Source: Dongia deserti (GTDB lineage Bacteria; Pseudomonadota; Alphaproteobacteria; Dongiales; Dongiaceae). Taken from it: DNA of 64,000 nt. A program made the position numbers and the translations under genes. Shown piece after piece: positions 46,744 through 55,787 of the stretch. The notes beneath the pieces were generated by a model, which made no database searches, was not told the origin of the DNA, and saw only the letters and a program-made list of their open reading frames with translations. The stretch spans positions 62,001-126,000 of the forward strand of contig NZ_QORW01000013.1 in NCBI RefSeq assembly GCF_003574735.1. Reading direction: 5' to 3'. Each line of letters begins with the position of its first letter. Within the stretch, counting starts at the first letter, position 1.

Positions 46744-48039
46744 TCAGCCCCCGTAGATCGGGAACCTCTTGCACAAGGCGCGCACTTCCTCGCGCACCTC
46801 GTGTTCAATCTTGCTGTTGTCGCCACGGTTCGCGGCCAAGCCGTCCAGCACGCGCACGATCATCTGCCCCACGTGCTTGAACTCCTTCGGCCCGAAGCCG
46901 CGGCTGGTCGCAGCGGGCGTGCCCAAGCGGATGCCGGAGGTGATCGCCGGCTTCTCCGGATCGAACGGAATGCCGTTCTTGTTGCAGGTGATGCCTGCCT
47001 GCTCGAGGCTGTGCTCGGAATCCTTGCCGGTCAGCTTCTTCGGCCGCAGGTCCACCAGCATCAGGTGGTTATCGGTGCCGCCGGTGGTGATCGCGAGGCC
47101 GCCCTGCACCAGCGCGTCCGCCAGCACCTTCGCATTCTCGACGACGGTCTGCGCGTAGACCTTGAATTCCGGGCGCAGCGCTTCGCCGAAGGACACGGCC
47201 TTGGCCGCGATCACATGCATCAGCGGCCCGCCTTGCAGCCCCGGGAAAACGGCGGAGTTGATCTTCTTGCCGATCCCCTCGTCGTTGCTGAGGATCATGC
47301 CGCCGCGCGGCCCGCGCAACGTCTTGTGCGTCGTCGTGGTGACGACGTGCGCATAGGGAAGCGGGCTCGGATGCACGCCGCCGGCGACGAGGCCGGCGAA
47401 GTGCGCCATGTCCACCATGAAATAGGCGCCGACGGAATCCGCGATCTCGCGGAAGCGCTTGAAGTCCCAGAAGCGCGGGTAGGCGGAGCCGCCCGCCAGG
47501 ATCAGCTTCGGCTTATGCTCCTTGGCGAGCTCCGCGACCTGCTCCATGTCGAGCTGCTGGTCCTGCGTCCGCACCGTGTAGGGAATGGGCTTGAACCACT
47601 TGCCTGACTGGTTGACCGGCGAGCCATGTGTCAGGTGACCACCTGCTGCCAGATTAAGCCCGAGGAAGCTGTCGCCCGGCTGCAGCAGCGCGAAGAACAC
47701 CGCCTGGTTGGCTTGCGCGCCGGAATGCGGCTGCACGTTGGCGAAGGCGCACTCGAACAGCTTCTTCGCGCGGTCGATCGCGATCGCCTCCGCGACGTCG
47801 ACGAATTCGCAGCCACCGTAGTAGCGCCGGCCGGGATACCCCTCGGCATATTTGTTGGTGAGGACCGAGCCCTGCGCCTCGAGCACCGCGCGCGAGACGA
47901 TGTTCTCCGACGCGATCAGCTCGATCTGATCCTGCTGTCGATAGAGCTCCTTGCCGATCGCGCTGAACACGTCGGGGTCGCGCTCAGCCAGGCCAGCCGT
48001 GAAGAAACCGGGCATCGGGGTATAGGTCGCATTCGTCAT
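46744..48039 (-). CDS. glyA: Serine hydroxymethyltransferase
   Basis: This PLP enzyme interconverts serine and glycine with tetrahydrofolate. The 431-residue protein has the PLP lysine in [27 protein letters not shown], and [12 protein letters not shown]. It lies between rpiB and nrdR in one operon. Length and motifs are normal. Confidence 0.98.
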   Translation of the reverse strand: MTNATYTPMPGFFTAGLAERDPDVFSAIGKELYRQQDQIELIASENIVSRAVLEAQGSVLTNKYAEGYPGRRYYGGCEFVDVAEAIAIDRAKKLFECAFANVQPHSGAQANQAVFFALLQPGDSFLGLNLAAGGHLTHGSPVNQSGKWFKPIPYTVRTQDQQLDMEQVAELAKEHKPKLILAGGSAYPRFWDFKRFREIADSVGAYFMVDMAHFAGLVAGGVHPSPLPYAHVVTTTTHKTLRGPRGGMILSNDEGIGKKINSAVFPGLQGGPLMHVIAAKAVSFGEALRPEFKVYAQTVVENAKVLADALVQGGLAITTGGTDNHLMLVDLRPKKLTGKDSEHSLEQAGITCNKNGIPFDPEKPAITSGIRLGTPAATSRGFGPKEFKHVGQMIVRVLDGLAANRGDNSKIEHEVREEVRALCKRFPIYGG

Positions 48040-48072
48040 GTCGCTAGGTCCTTTGTCGCAGGCGAGCCGGGC

Positions 48073-48516
48073 TCATCGGCCCAGCTTGGCGACGCGATTT
48101 TCGTGACGGCCCCCCTCGAAATCTGTCGTCAAAAACACCCTGAGGCAATCCTTTGCGACATCGGCGCCGGTGATGCGGGCGCCCATGCACAGCACGTTCG
48201 CGTCGTTGTGCTGACGGGTCAGGCGAGCGGTCGTCGCGTCGTGGACCACGGCGGCACGCAGATGGCGGTGGCGGTTTGCCGCCATGGAGATGCCGATGCC
48301 GGTTCCGCAGACCAGCACGCCCTTGCTGGCCCTCCCCTCCTTGATGGCGGCGGCCAGGCGATCGGCGAAATCCGGGTAATCGACCGAGCCGACGGAATCG
48401 GTCCCAAGGTCCAGGGCCTCAAAACCGAGGGCCTCGAGTTGCTGCTTCAGTTCGACCTTCAGCTGAAAGCCGGCATGGTCGCTGGCGATGACGACGGCTT
48501 GCTTGGTTTCGGGCAT
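48073..48516 (-). CDS. rpiB: Ribose 5-phosphate isomerase B
   Basis: This 147-residue RpiB/LacAB protein interconverts ribose 5-phosphate and ribulose 5-phosphate. Seen are His14 in ASDHAGF, the catalytic Cys70 in LVCGTGIGISMAAN and RQHNDANVLCMGAR. It is the first gene of the run rpiB-glyA-nrdR-ribDEH-nusB-thiL, with its promoter in the 144 bases up to the LivK-like gene. Confidence 0.96.
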   Translation of the reverse strand: MPETKQAVVIASDHAGFQLKVELKQQLEALGFEALDLGTDSVGSVDYPDFADRLAAAIKEGRASKGVLVCGTGIGISMAANRHRHLRAAVVHDATTARLTRQHNDANVLCMGARITGADVAKDCLRVFLTTDFEGGRHENRVAKLGR

Positions 48517-48605
48517 GACTAGATTCCGGCAAATGGTCTCCGGTTACGCGAGCGCGATACAATATCTCCGGTCCCCCGCCCCGCCAACCACAATCTATCG
48601 TCAAA

Positions 48606-48637
48606 TCAAAAGGCCCGGGCATCGCCGCCCGGGCCCT
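48606..48637 (-). terminator. Rho-independent terminator of the LivK-like lipoprotein gene
   Basis: On the minus strand GGCCCGGGC and GCCCGGGCC close around a 6-base loop and are followed by TTTTGATTT. Stem and most of the loop are the same as in the livK terminator at 52516-52546. Confidence 0.88.
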
Positions 48638-48660
48638 ACAAAACGGCGGTAAATGACCAG

Positions 48661-49809
48661 TCAGGGTTCTTCAAAAAACTCACCGCCGGACCAGACATAC
48701 CAAGCATAGCGGGGATTCTTCAGGTCGCCCTTGGCATCCCAGTCCAGGTCACCGAGGACAGTGGGAATTGTATTGGCATGCAGCGCCGCCGCGATGTCCG
48801 AACCGATTGTGGACTTGGCAATCTCGGCACCTGCGGCCCAAGCCTGCACAGCGGCATAGGCATTTAGGGCATAGCCCTCGGGCTCAGAGCCGTGGGCCCG
48901 GAAGTTCGCGACCACGGTCCTGGCGCCTGGGAGATCCGCCAGCGATGCCGCATCCGTGAAGCGCACGCCCTTGCCAGACGAACCGGCAATCCGCCAGAAC
49001 TCCGACGTATTGAGTGCATCGACCGACGCGAACTCTCCATTGAAGCCCTGCTCACGTGCTTGCCGCACGATCAGGGCAACGTCGTTGTGATAGCCGCCGA
49101 TGTAGACGGCGTCGATATTCGAGTTCTTCAACTTGGCAATCAGCGCAGAGAAATCCGCTTGCTTCTGAGCATAGGTGTCTCGCAGCGCCGCTTTCAGGCC
49201 GGCCGCCTCCATCGCCCTTAGCGCTTCGTCGGCGACTTCCCGGCCGTAGGCAGATCGATCGTGAAGGATGGCGACGTTCTTCCCAGCGTATTTGGTCGCC
49301 AGCCATGCCCCTGCAAATGTGCCTTGCCGGTCGTCGCGGCCCGTGGTGCGGAACAGCGTCTGAACGCCATCTGCCGCGGCCATCTCCGTGAGTTTCGGAT
49401 TGGTCGAGGCCGGCGTGATCTGGACAATGCCTTCCTCGGCATAGATCTCCGACGCCGGGATGGACGAACCCGAGCAGAAGTGGCCGGCGACGAACACCAC
49501 GCCCTTGTTGACGAGGTTATTGGCGACACGCACGGCACGAGGCGGATCGCACTGATCGTCGCCAATGACCAAGCGCACCTGCTTCCCGAGCACGCCGCCT
49601 TGCGCATTCAGATCAGCGACCGCCTGTTGCGCGCCACGCCTCAGCTGCTCGCCGAAAGGCTTCAGGGCGCCGCTCATCGGTCCCGCAACGCCAATCACGA
49701 TTTCGTCGGCTGGCGCTTGCGGTTGTTTGGATGTGGACGAGCCATTCGTGCATGCGGACAGCAGTGCGGCGCCCAGAACGCACGCACTTCGGAATACCCC
49801 AAGCCTCAT
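48661..49809 (-). CDS. LivK-like substrate-binding lipoprotein
   Basis: The 382-residue protein is a branched-chain amino-acid-type binding protein. The signal MRLGVFRSACVLGAALLSAC ends in a lipobox, so it is lipid-anchored, unlike the soluble paralog at 52570. Shared motifs include IGDDQCDP, FVAGHFCSGSSIPASE and QITPASTNPK. The start at 49809 has AGGAGAGGG seven bases before it. It is single-gene with its own terminator, separate from the liv operon; the ligand may differ. Confidence 0.93.
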   Translation of the reverse strand: MRLGVFRSACVLGAALLSACTNGSSTSKQPQAPADEIVIGVAGPMSGALKPFGEQLRRGAQQAVADLNAQGGVLGKQVRLVIGDDQCDPPRAVRVANNLVNKGVVFVAGHFCSGSSIPASEIYAEEGIVQITPASTNPKLTEMAAADGVQTLFRTTGRDDRQGTFAGAWLATKYAGKNVAILHDRSAYGREVADEALRAMEAAGLKAALRDTYAQKQADFSALIAKLKNSNIDAVYIGGYHNDVALIVRQAREQGFNGEFASVDALNTSEFWRIAGSSGKGVRFTDAASLADLPGARTVVANFRAHGSEPEGYALNAYAAVQAWAAGAEIAKSTIGSDIAAALHANTIPTVLGDLDWDAKGDLKNPRYAWYVWSGGEFFEEP

Positions 49810-49890
49810 ATGAAATCCCTCTCCTATTAAGCGACAATCACAACGCGCACTGACCATATTAGAAGACGCTCTAAAATGGTAGCCACATGC

Positions 49891-49917
49891 AAAAACAAGG
49901 GCCCGAAAAAGGGCCCG
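49891..49917 (-). terminator. Rho-independent terminator of the KefB/YbaL gene
   Basis: Two GGGCCC arms flank a 6-base loop, with TTGTTTTTG following on the minus strand. It lies about 40 bases after the antiporter stop. Confidence 0.8.
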
Positions 49918-49956
49918 CAGAAGCCGCCCAGCCTCGCACCTGCACGCTTGGGCAGA

Positions 49957-51726
49957 CTATCGCACCTCCATTGGTGAGCCGGTTGCTTCATGGGCGCTTT
50001 GATCTGACGTGGATCTGTGGCTCGCAGAGCCTCCTCTCAGTATGTGATCCGAAATGCCACGCGCGATTTCGCGCTCGCCCATGATGATGCGGTTCGCGCC
50101 CAGCTTCCTGAGATAATCCACTTCGGCATCGGAATGAGCACGCGCGATGATATCCAGATCTGGATTGGCCGCGCGAGCACGTTCGATCAGATTCCCGCTC
50201 TCGAACGGGTTAGGAATTGCGCTGATAAGGATCCGCGCCGCTGAAACATTGGCGGCCGCAAGCATCTCCTCCTGCGCAGCGTTTCCCTGGATCACTTCGA
50301 TGCCTCGTTCACGCAGTTCGTCGATGATCGCCTGGCGCTCTTCAATCACCAGATAGGGCAAATTCATCTGGCTCAAGGTTTGCGCCACCAAAGTCCCGAC
50401 CCGTCCGTGTCCGACCAGTACGGCGTGATCGGTTAGGGTAGCAGTTGGTAGCTCCGGCGCTTCCTCCTGGCTTGCCATCTGCTCGCCGCCAGCTTGATCA
50501 CCTCTCGCGAGCCGGGGAGAAAGCCGGCGCATTGCGGCAAACAGGAGAGGATTCAGCAAAATGGACAACATCGCGCCGGCGAGGATGAGGTCCCGTCCGG
50601 CCTCAGGCAACAACCCGAGGTTTATGCCGAGTCCTGCAACGATGAACGAGAATTCGCCGATCTGTGACAAGCTCACCGCAAGCAACAAGGCCTTCGGGGG
50701 CTCGTGACCATAGATTCGCGCGATAGCAAACACGACCGCCGCGTTGCCTCCGACAATGATCATCAAGGTAATTGCAACAAGGATCGGCTGGCTGATCAGA
50801 ACCATCGGGTCGAACAGCATTCCGACTGACACAAAGAACAGAACGGCAAACGCATCCCGCAGCGGCAGCGTCTCTTGAGCAGCGCTTTGGCTCAGCTGGG
50901 ATTCCGACAAGATCATGCCTGCGAAGAACGCGCCCAGGGCGAACGAGACGCCGAAGAGTTCGGCGGCTCCAAAGGCAACCCCAAGCGCCATGGCGAGAAC
51001 TGCGAGCCGAAACAGCTCACGAGATCCCGTATGGGCAACATAATGCAGGACCCATGGAATGACACGCCTGCCGACAAGGATCATCAAGGCAACGAATGCG
51101 GCAAGCTTGAACGCCGTAAGGCCAAGCGCTTCAGTAAGCGTCTGGGGCTCTAGGAAGGCGAACGCGCCAGCGGAAACGGCAGCAGACTGATCTATGTTTC
51201 CTTCAACCAGGCTTGAAATGGTGGGCAGCAGAACGAGCGCGAGGATCATCGCAATGTCCTGGACGATGAGCCAACCGACAGCAATGCGCCCCGTGTCGGA
51301 TTGCAGCTGGTGCTTGTCCTGCAGCGTCCTCAAGACAACGACAGTGCTCGCGACCGAAAGCGCCAGGCCGAAGATCAATCCGGCCTCGATTGACCAATCG
51401 ACGAGTTGTGAGAACGCCAGCCCGAGCGCGGTTACGACGGCGATTTGGACAAGCGCACCGGGAATCGCGATTCTTCTGACCGAAAGGAGTTCTTCGAGAG
51501 AGAAATGCAGCCCTATGCCGAACATCAGCAGGATCACGCCAACCTCTGCCAGCTGGCGTGCCAAACCCTGGTCTGCCACAAAGCCGGGCGTGAAGGGTCC
51601 GATGATGACGCCGGCCACAAGATAGCCCACAAGAGGCGACAGACGCAGGCGGTTCGCCAAGGTGCCCAGAATGAAGGCGAGTCCCAAGCCGGCAACCAGC
51701 ATTGCGATGAGCGGGGTATGCGTCAT
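49957..51726 (-). CDS. KefB/YbaL-type cation:proton antiporter
   Basis: This 589-residue protein is a CPA2 antiporter: about 12 membrane helices (1-400; GVILLMFGIGLHFSLEELL and SQIGEFSFIVAGLG are typical) and a cytoplasmic RCK-N domain (about 425-545) with VLVGHGRVGTLVAQTL then YLVIEE. The family exports K+ or Na+ in exchange for protons, gated by ligands of the RCK domain. No KefF/KefG partner is adjacent; a universal stress gene lies 42 bases upstream and is likely co-transcribed. Confidence 0.92.
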   Translation of the reverse strand: MTHTPLIAMLVAGLGLAFILGTLANRLRLSPLVGYLVAGVIIGPFTPGFVADQGLARQLAEVGVILLMFGIGLHFSLEELLSVRRIAIPGALVQIAVVTALGLAFSQLVDWSIEAGLIFGLALSVASTVVVLRTLQDKHQLQSDTGRIAVGWLIVQDIAMILALVLLPTISSLVEGNIDQSAAVSAGAFAFLEPQTLTEALGLTAFKLAAFVALMILVGRRVIPWVLHYVAHTGSRELFRLAVLAMALGVAFGAAELFGVSFALGAFFAGMILSESQLSQSAAQETLPLRDAFAVLFFVSVGMLFDPMVLISQPILVAITLMIIVGGNAAVVFAIARIYGHEPPKALLLAVSLSQIGEFSFIVAGLGINLGLLPEAGRDLILAGAMLSILLNPLLFAAMRRLSPRLARGDQAGGEQMASQEEAPELPTATLTDHAVLVGHGRVGTLVAQTLSQMNLPYLVIEERQAIIDELRERGIEVIQGNAAQEEMLAAANVSAARILISAIPNPFESGNLIERARAANPDLDIIARAHSDAEVDYLRKLGANRIIMGEREIARGISDHILRGGSASHRSTSDQSAHEATGSPMEVR

Positions 51727-51768
51727 GTCTCCATCTGCTCTCGAAGCATGCTGCCAAAGCGTCAGCGA

Positions 51769-52305
51769 CTATGACAGATCTTTGCAAAAGAGAAACTGCC
51801 GTCGAGGCCGTTCATCCCTTGGATGCAGGTTGACAGCCCGCAACAGTTGCACTTCCTCGTCCTGTTGTGGACGAATTGGAGCCGCATCCTCGCGCAAGCG
51901 GCGAACCATCAGCACTGGGCAATTCGCTCTTGCGATGAGTTCTCTCGCGACCGAGCCGCGTAGTGCTCTTATCATCGATGATCTGTCGCTGACTCCTGCC
52001 ACGATAAGATCGACATTGTGTGCGTCGGCGTAGCTGATGATACTCTCCGCTACGTCTATGGCATTCCAAGTCTCGCTCTTGACCTTGAGCACCCCAGCCC
52101 ATTTTGCATGGCAGACTGCTTCATCTAGAACGCGATTTATGTGCTCCTGCGGCCATCGAGTGATGACCGCCCGACCTGGCACGATGGGGTTGACCATGCA
52201 GATGCTCAGCTCAGCACCCGATTGAACTGCCAGGTCGAACGCTGCTCGAGTGCCTTTGATTGAGGGCTCTTGCCCGTCGATTCCACAAAGGATCCGGAAA
52301 GCCAT
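51769..52305 (-). CDS. Universal stress protein, UspA family
   Basis: The 178-residue protein has the UspA fold with ATP-binding motif G-x2-D...G-S-V-A near 110-125 (AGVSDRSSMIRALRGSVARE) and NCPVLMVRR closing the last strand, plus a C-terminal basic tail of about 35 residues. ATP binding is likely. It lies just upstream of the antiporter gene, and Usp proteins are known to act with ion transporters. Confidence 0.88.
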   Translation of the reverse strand: MAFRILCGIDGQEPSIKGTRAAFDLAVQSGAELSICMVNPIVPGRAVITRWPQEHINRVLDEAVCHAKWAGVLKVKSETWNAIDVAESIISYADAHNVDLIVAGVSDRSSMIRALRGSVARELIARANCPVLMVRRLREDAAPIRPQQDEEVQLLRAVNLHPRDERPRRQFLFCKDLS

Positions 52306-52515
52306 GGCGTCCCTTCACTGGCGCGGTCGCCGTGGCAGGAGGCAGTGCCGGCGTCAGCGCCTGCCAGAATCTGGTGCCTCGTCTCGACAGTTTAGCACCC
52401 GTTCGTGCTGGTATGCTGCGAGATTCATCCAGCGACCGCACCTCAATGGTTTCTTCACCGCATCAGGCTGGATGAGGATTTGCGCCTCCAAGCCATCGTT
52501 CATGCTCGGCACACA

Positions 52516-52546
52516 AGAAAAAGGCCCGGGCGTCGCCGCCCGGGCC
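52516..52546 (-). terminator. Rho-independent terminator of livK
   Basis: On the minus strand GGCCCGGGC and GCCCGGGCC (9 bp) surround a 6-base loop, followed by TTTTTCTTG. The remaining bases from 52306 to 52515 hold no gene I can support. Confidence 0.9.
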
Positions 52547-52569
52547 CCAAGAACTGAGCTCTGAAAAGC

Positions 52570-53703
52570 TTAGTTGATCGGCTCTTGGACCGCCTTGCCG
52601 TCGTGCCAGACGTACCAGGCGTAGTTGACCTTGGTCAGGTCGCCCTTCTCATCCCACTTCAACTCGCCGATCACGGTCGGGATCGTGTTGCCGTGGAGAG
52701 CCTCGGCCACCTTCTCGCTGTCGGTCGACTTGGCGATGTTGGCCGCCTTCGCCCACGCCTCGATCGCGGCGTAGGAGTTGAGGGTGTAGCCTTCCGGCTC
52801 GTAGTTCTGAGCGCGGAACTTCTCGACCACCGCCTTCGCGCTGTCGAGATTGACCGCGGAAGCCGCATCGCTGTAGCGCACGCCTTCGCCAGCCGGACCG
52901 GAGATGGACCAGAACTCGGCCGTGTTCAGAGCGTCAGCCGAGATGAAGTCGGCGTTGAAGCCCTGCTCACGCGCCTGGCGCACCATCAATCCGACGTCGT
53001 CGTGATAACCACCGATGTAGACGACATCGACGGCAGCGCTCTTGAGCTTGCTGAGCAGCGCGGAGAAGTCCTTCTCCTTCGCGGTATAGGTGTCGCGGAC
53101 GGCCGTCTTCAGGCCAGCCGCTTCCATGTTCTTCTGTGTTTCGTTCGCCAAACCCTGGCCGTAGGCCGTCTTGTCATCGAGAATGGCGACCTTCTTGCCG
53201 GCATAGGTCTTCGCAAGCCACGGACCGGCAAACGAGCCCTGCGCGTCATCGCGACCGCAGGTACGGAAGATCGTCTGGACGCCCTTAGCCGCCGGATCGT
53301 CCGTGAACTTCGGGTTGGTGGAGGCTGGAGTGATCTGAAGGATGCCCTCCTCCATGTAGACCTCTGATGCCGGGATCGATGAGCCGGAGCAGAAGTGGCC
53401 GGCCACGAAGACCGCACCCTTTTGCACCAGTTCGTTCGCCACCTGCACGGCCTGCTTCGGGTCGCACTGGTCGTCGCCGATCTCCAGCTTCAGCATTTCG
53501 CCGTTGACGCCGCCGGCAGCATTGATGTCGGCAACCACCATCTCCGCGCCGCGACGCAGCTGTTCGCCAAAGGCGGCCAGGCCACCCGTCATCGGGCCAG
53601 CGACCGCGATCGTGATGTCGGCGCTGGCAACCGTCGGCATGGCAAAAGAGCCGGCGGCGACCGCCGCGACGAGCGCAGTCGTCGAAAGCAACTTCTTGAA
53701 CAT
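52570..53703 (-). CDS. livK: Branched-chain amino-acid ABC transporter substrate-binding protein
   Basis: This 377-residue periplasmic protein of the LivJ/LivK type starts MFKKLLSTTALVAAVAAGSF and has a cleavable signal peptide ending near TVASA. It has GPMTGGLAAFGEQLRRGAEM, FVAGHFCSGSSIPASE and YIGGYHDDVGLMVRQAREQG. The start at 53703 follows GAGGGAG. It is the last gene after livH-M-G-F-DUF6867, 153 bases downstream of the previous gene, and has a strong terminator. Confidence 0.96.
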   Translation of the reverse strand: MFKKLLSTTALVAAVAAGSFAMPTVASADITIAVAGPMTGGLAAFGEQLRRGAEMVVADINAAGGVNGEMLKLEIGDDQCDPKQAVQVANELVQKGAVFVAGHFCSGSSIPASEVYMEEGILQITPASTNPKFTDDPAAKGVQTIFRTCGRDDAQGSFAGPWLAKTYAGKKVAILDDKTAYGQGLANETQKNMEAAGLKTAVRDTYTAKEKDFSALLSKLKSAAVDVVYIGGYHDDVGLMVRQAREQGFNADFISADALNTAEFWSISGPAGEGVRYSDAASAVNLDSAKAVVEKFRAQNYEPEGYTLNSYAAIEAWAKAANIAKSTDSEKVAEALHGNTIPTVIGELKWDEKGDLTKVNYAWYVWHDGKAVQEPIN

Positions 53704-53856
53704 GTCTCCCTCTCTAACGTTGTTTGTCACCCGGTTGGTGCTCCCAACATTCGGGCTTGGCGCAATCTTCCTCCGCCTGCGCTGCCCGGTCAATCCGCTA
53801 TTGCGCGCAAATTAGCGTGAAATAGGCGGACGTCCCCTCGGCCCGTTGGTATAGGC

Positions 53857-54198
53857 CTAAGCCGATGCCTTCTCCCGCCAGCTCAACAGACCGGCACGTT
53901 CGTAGATCCATGGGTACTGCGCGACGACCTTGCGCGCCAAGGTGACCCGATGCGCGAACAGCGCGATGGCCATGAGCACGACGACATTCGTGAGGTAATG
54001 CACCCAGTTGCCCCAGCTGCTGCTGAACAGGGCACAATCGATGAAGTGATTGCCGGCCCCCAGCAGGAAGCTGTAGGGGACGTTCTGCCAAGCCGGGCGC
54101 CACGTGTCGGCGATCGCCTGCCCCATCATGAAAGCGCAACCACCGAACAGGATGACCGTGATGCCGAGGAACTCCCACCAATTGATTTCAGCGACCAT
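53857..54198 (-). CDS. DUF6867-family small membrane protein of the liv operon
   Basis: This 113-residue protein has two to three membrane helices (FLGITVILFGGCAFMMGQAI; VPYSFLLGAGNHFIDCALF; LTNVVVLMAIALFAHRV) and a short basic tail. Genes like it lie between livF and livK in many alphaproteobacterial liv operons, where the product is of unknown function (DUF6867). The start at 54198 is backed by position and hydrophobicity. Confidence 0.85.
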   Translation of the reverse strand: MVAEINWWEFLGITVILFGGCAFMMGQAIADTWRPAWQNVPYSFLLGAGNHFIDCALFSSSWGNWVHYLTNVVVLMAIALFAHRVTLARKVVAQYPWIYERAGLLSWREKASA

Positions 54199-54231
54199 GC
54201 CGGTCCTCCCTTAGCGTTCCTCCGTACCTCA

Positions 54232-54954
54232 TCAATGATGCCCGCCCTCGAGATACGCAGCGCGCACCTCAGGATTGGCAAGCAATTCCGCGCCGCCGCC
54301 GCTGAGCGTGATCCTGCCATTCACCATCACGTAGCCGCGGTCCGCCAGCTTCAGTGCATGGTTCGCGTTCTGCTCGACCAGCAGCACCGTCACCTTCTGC
54401 TGTTCGTTGATTTCCCGGATCACCTGGAAGATCTGCTTGACGATCAGCGGCGCGAGGCCGAGCGACGGTTCATCCAAGAGCAACAGCCGCGGCCGGCTCA
54501 TCAGCGCGCGGGCGATCGCCAGCATCTGCTGTTCGCCGCCGGAAAGCGTGCCGCCCCGCTGTGCCTGCCGTTCTTTGAGGCGCGGGAATATGGCGAACAC
54601 CTTTTCGACGTCCTCGTCGAAATATTTGGGATCGCTGGTGATGGCGCCCATCTTCAGGTTCTCGATCACCGACATGCGCGGGAATATGCGACGCCCCTCC
54701 GGGGCTTGGGCAATGCCCTTGCGCATGATCTCGAAGGTGGGCTGACGCGTGATCTCCTGGCCCTCGAACACAACTGAGCCATCGCGCGCTTGCGGGGAAC
54801 CGCAGATGGTCATGAGCAACGTCGACTTGCCGGCGCCGTTGGCGCCAATGATGGTGACGATCTCGCCCTCCGCGACCTCGACATCGACGCCCTTCAGTGC
54901 CTCGATATGGCCGTAGAAGGTGCGAACGCCCGAGATCCTCAGCATCGCGGTCAT
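54232..54954 (-). CDS. livF: Branched-chain amino-acid ABC transporter ATP-binding protein LivF
   Basis: This 240-residue ATPase has Walker A GANGAGKST, the signature LSGGEQQMLAIARALMS, Walker B LLLLDEPSLGLAP and the switch His. It pairs with LivG to power the LivH-LivM importer. Its ATG overlaps the livG stop (ATGA). Confidence 0.97.
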   Translation of the reverse strand: MTAMLRISGVRTFYGHIEALKGVDVEVAEGEIVTIIGANGAGKSTLLMTICGSPQARDGSVVFEGQEITRQPTFEIMRKGIAQAPEGRRIFPRMSVIENLKMGAITSDPKYFDEDVEKVFAIFPRLKERQAQRGGTLSGGEQQMLAIARALMSRPRLLLLDEPSLGLAPLIVKQIFQVIREINEQQKVTVLLVEQNANHALKLADRGYVMVNGRITLSGGGAELLANPEVRAAYLEGGHH

Positions 54955-55787
54955 TCCTTCTCCTCCTCGCCCAGATAGGCGCGGATGACCGCCGGATCCC
55001 TCTGCACTTCGGCCGGCGTGCCATCGGAGATCTTCTTGCCGTAGTCGAGCACGATGATGTGATCGGAGATTCCCATCACCACGCTCATATCATGCTCGAT
55101 CAGCAGCACGCCGATGCCGGTTTCGTCACGAATGGAGAGGAGGAGCTGGTTGAGCTCTGCCGACTCGCGCGGATTGAGGCCCGCCGCCGGCTCGTCCAGG
55201 CACAAAAGTACCGGATCGGTACACATGGCGCGCGCGATCTCCAGCCGCCGCTGCGCGCCGTAAGGTAGGTTGCCGGCCGAGAGATCGGCATGGTCGATGA
55301 GGCCGCAGCGCTCCAGCCAATGCACCGCCTTCTCCTGTGCTGCGCGCTCCGCTTTGCGGTAGACCGGCAAGCCGAGCATGCCGAACACTGTGTAGCCGGA
55401 GGCCAGCATCAGCTTGTTGTGCTGCGCCACCATCAGGTTCTCGAGCACCGACATGCCGGCGAACAGCCGGATGTTCTGGAACGTGCGCGCCACGCGTGCC
55501 TTCTGGCCGATCGCGTAGCCCTCCATCTGCTCCAGCAGATAGGCCACCTTGCCGTCTCGGAACAACTCGAGCCGTCCGATCGTCGGCTTGTAGAAGCCGG
55601 TGATGCAGTTGAACAAGGTGGTCTTGCCGGCCCCGTTCGGGCCGATGATGCCGGTGATCTCGCGTTGGCGCGCAACGAAGCTCACATCGTCGATCGCCAG
55701 CAGTCCGCCGAACCGCATGGTGAGGTGCGTGACCTTTAGCAGGCTGGTATCGTCCGGCTCAGCCATTGCCGCGGCGGTGAAGCTCAT
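54951..55787 (-). CDS. livG: Branched-chain amino-acid ABC transporter ATP-binding protein LivG
   Basis: This 278-residue ATPase shows Walker [10 protein letters not shown], the degenerate signature [17 protein letters not shown], Walker [14 protein letters not shown] and the LivG-type long loop after [18 protein letters not shown]. It starts at ATG 55787, overlapping livM by ATGA; the longer frame upstream reads through livM and is not real. Confidence 0.96.
   Translation of the reverse strand: MSFTAAAMAEPDDTSLLKVTHLTMRFGGLLAIDDVSFVARQREITGIIGPNGAGKTTLFNCITGFYKPTIGRLELFRDGKVAYLLEQMEGYAIGQKARVARTFQNIRLFAGMSVLENLMVAQHNKLMLASGYTVFGMLGLPVYRKAERAAQEKAVHWLERCGLIDHADLSAGNLPYGAQRRLEIARAMCTDPVLLCLDEPAAGLNPRESAELNQLLLSIRDETGIGVLLIEHDMSVVMGISDHIIVLDYGKKISDGTPAEVQRDPAVIRAYLGEEEKE

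Noticed and set aside
52355-52503. 49-codon minus-strand frame between uspA and livK
   Set aside because: It has no ribosome binding site or recognisable similarity.
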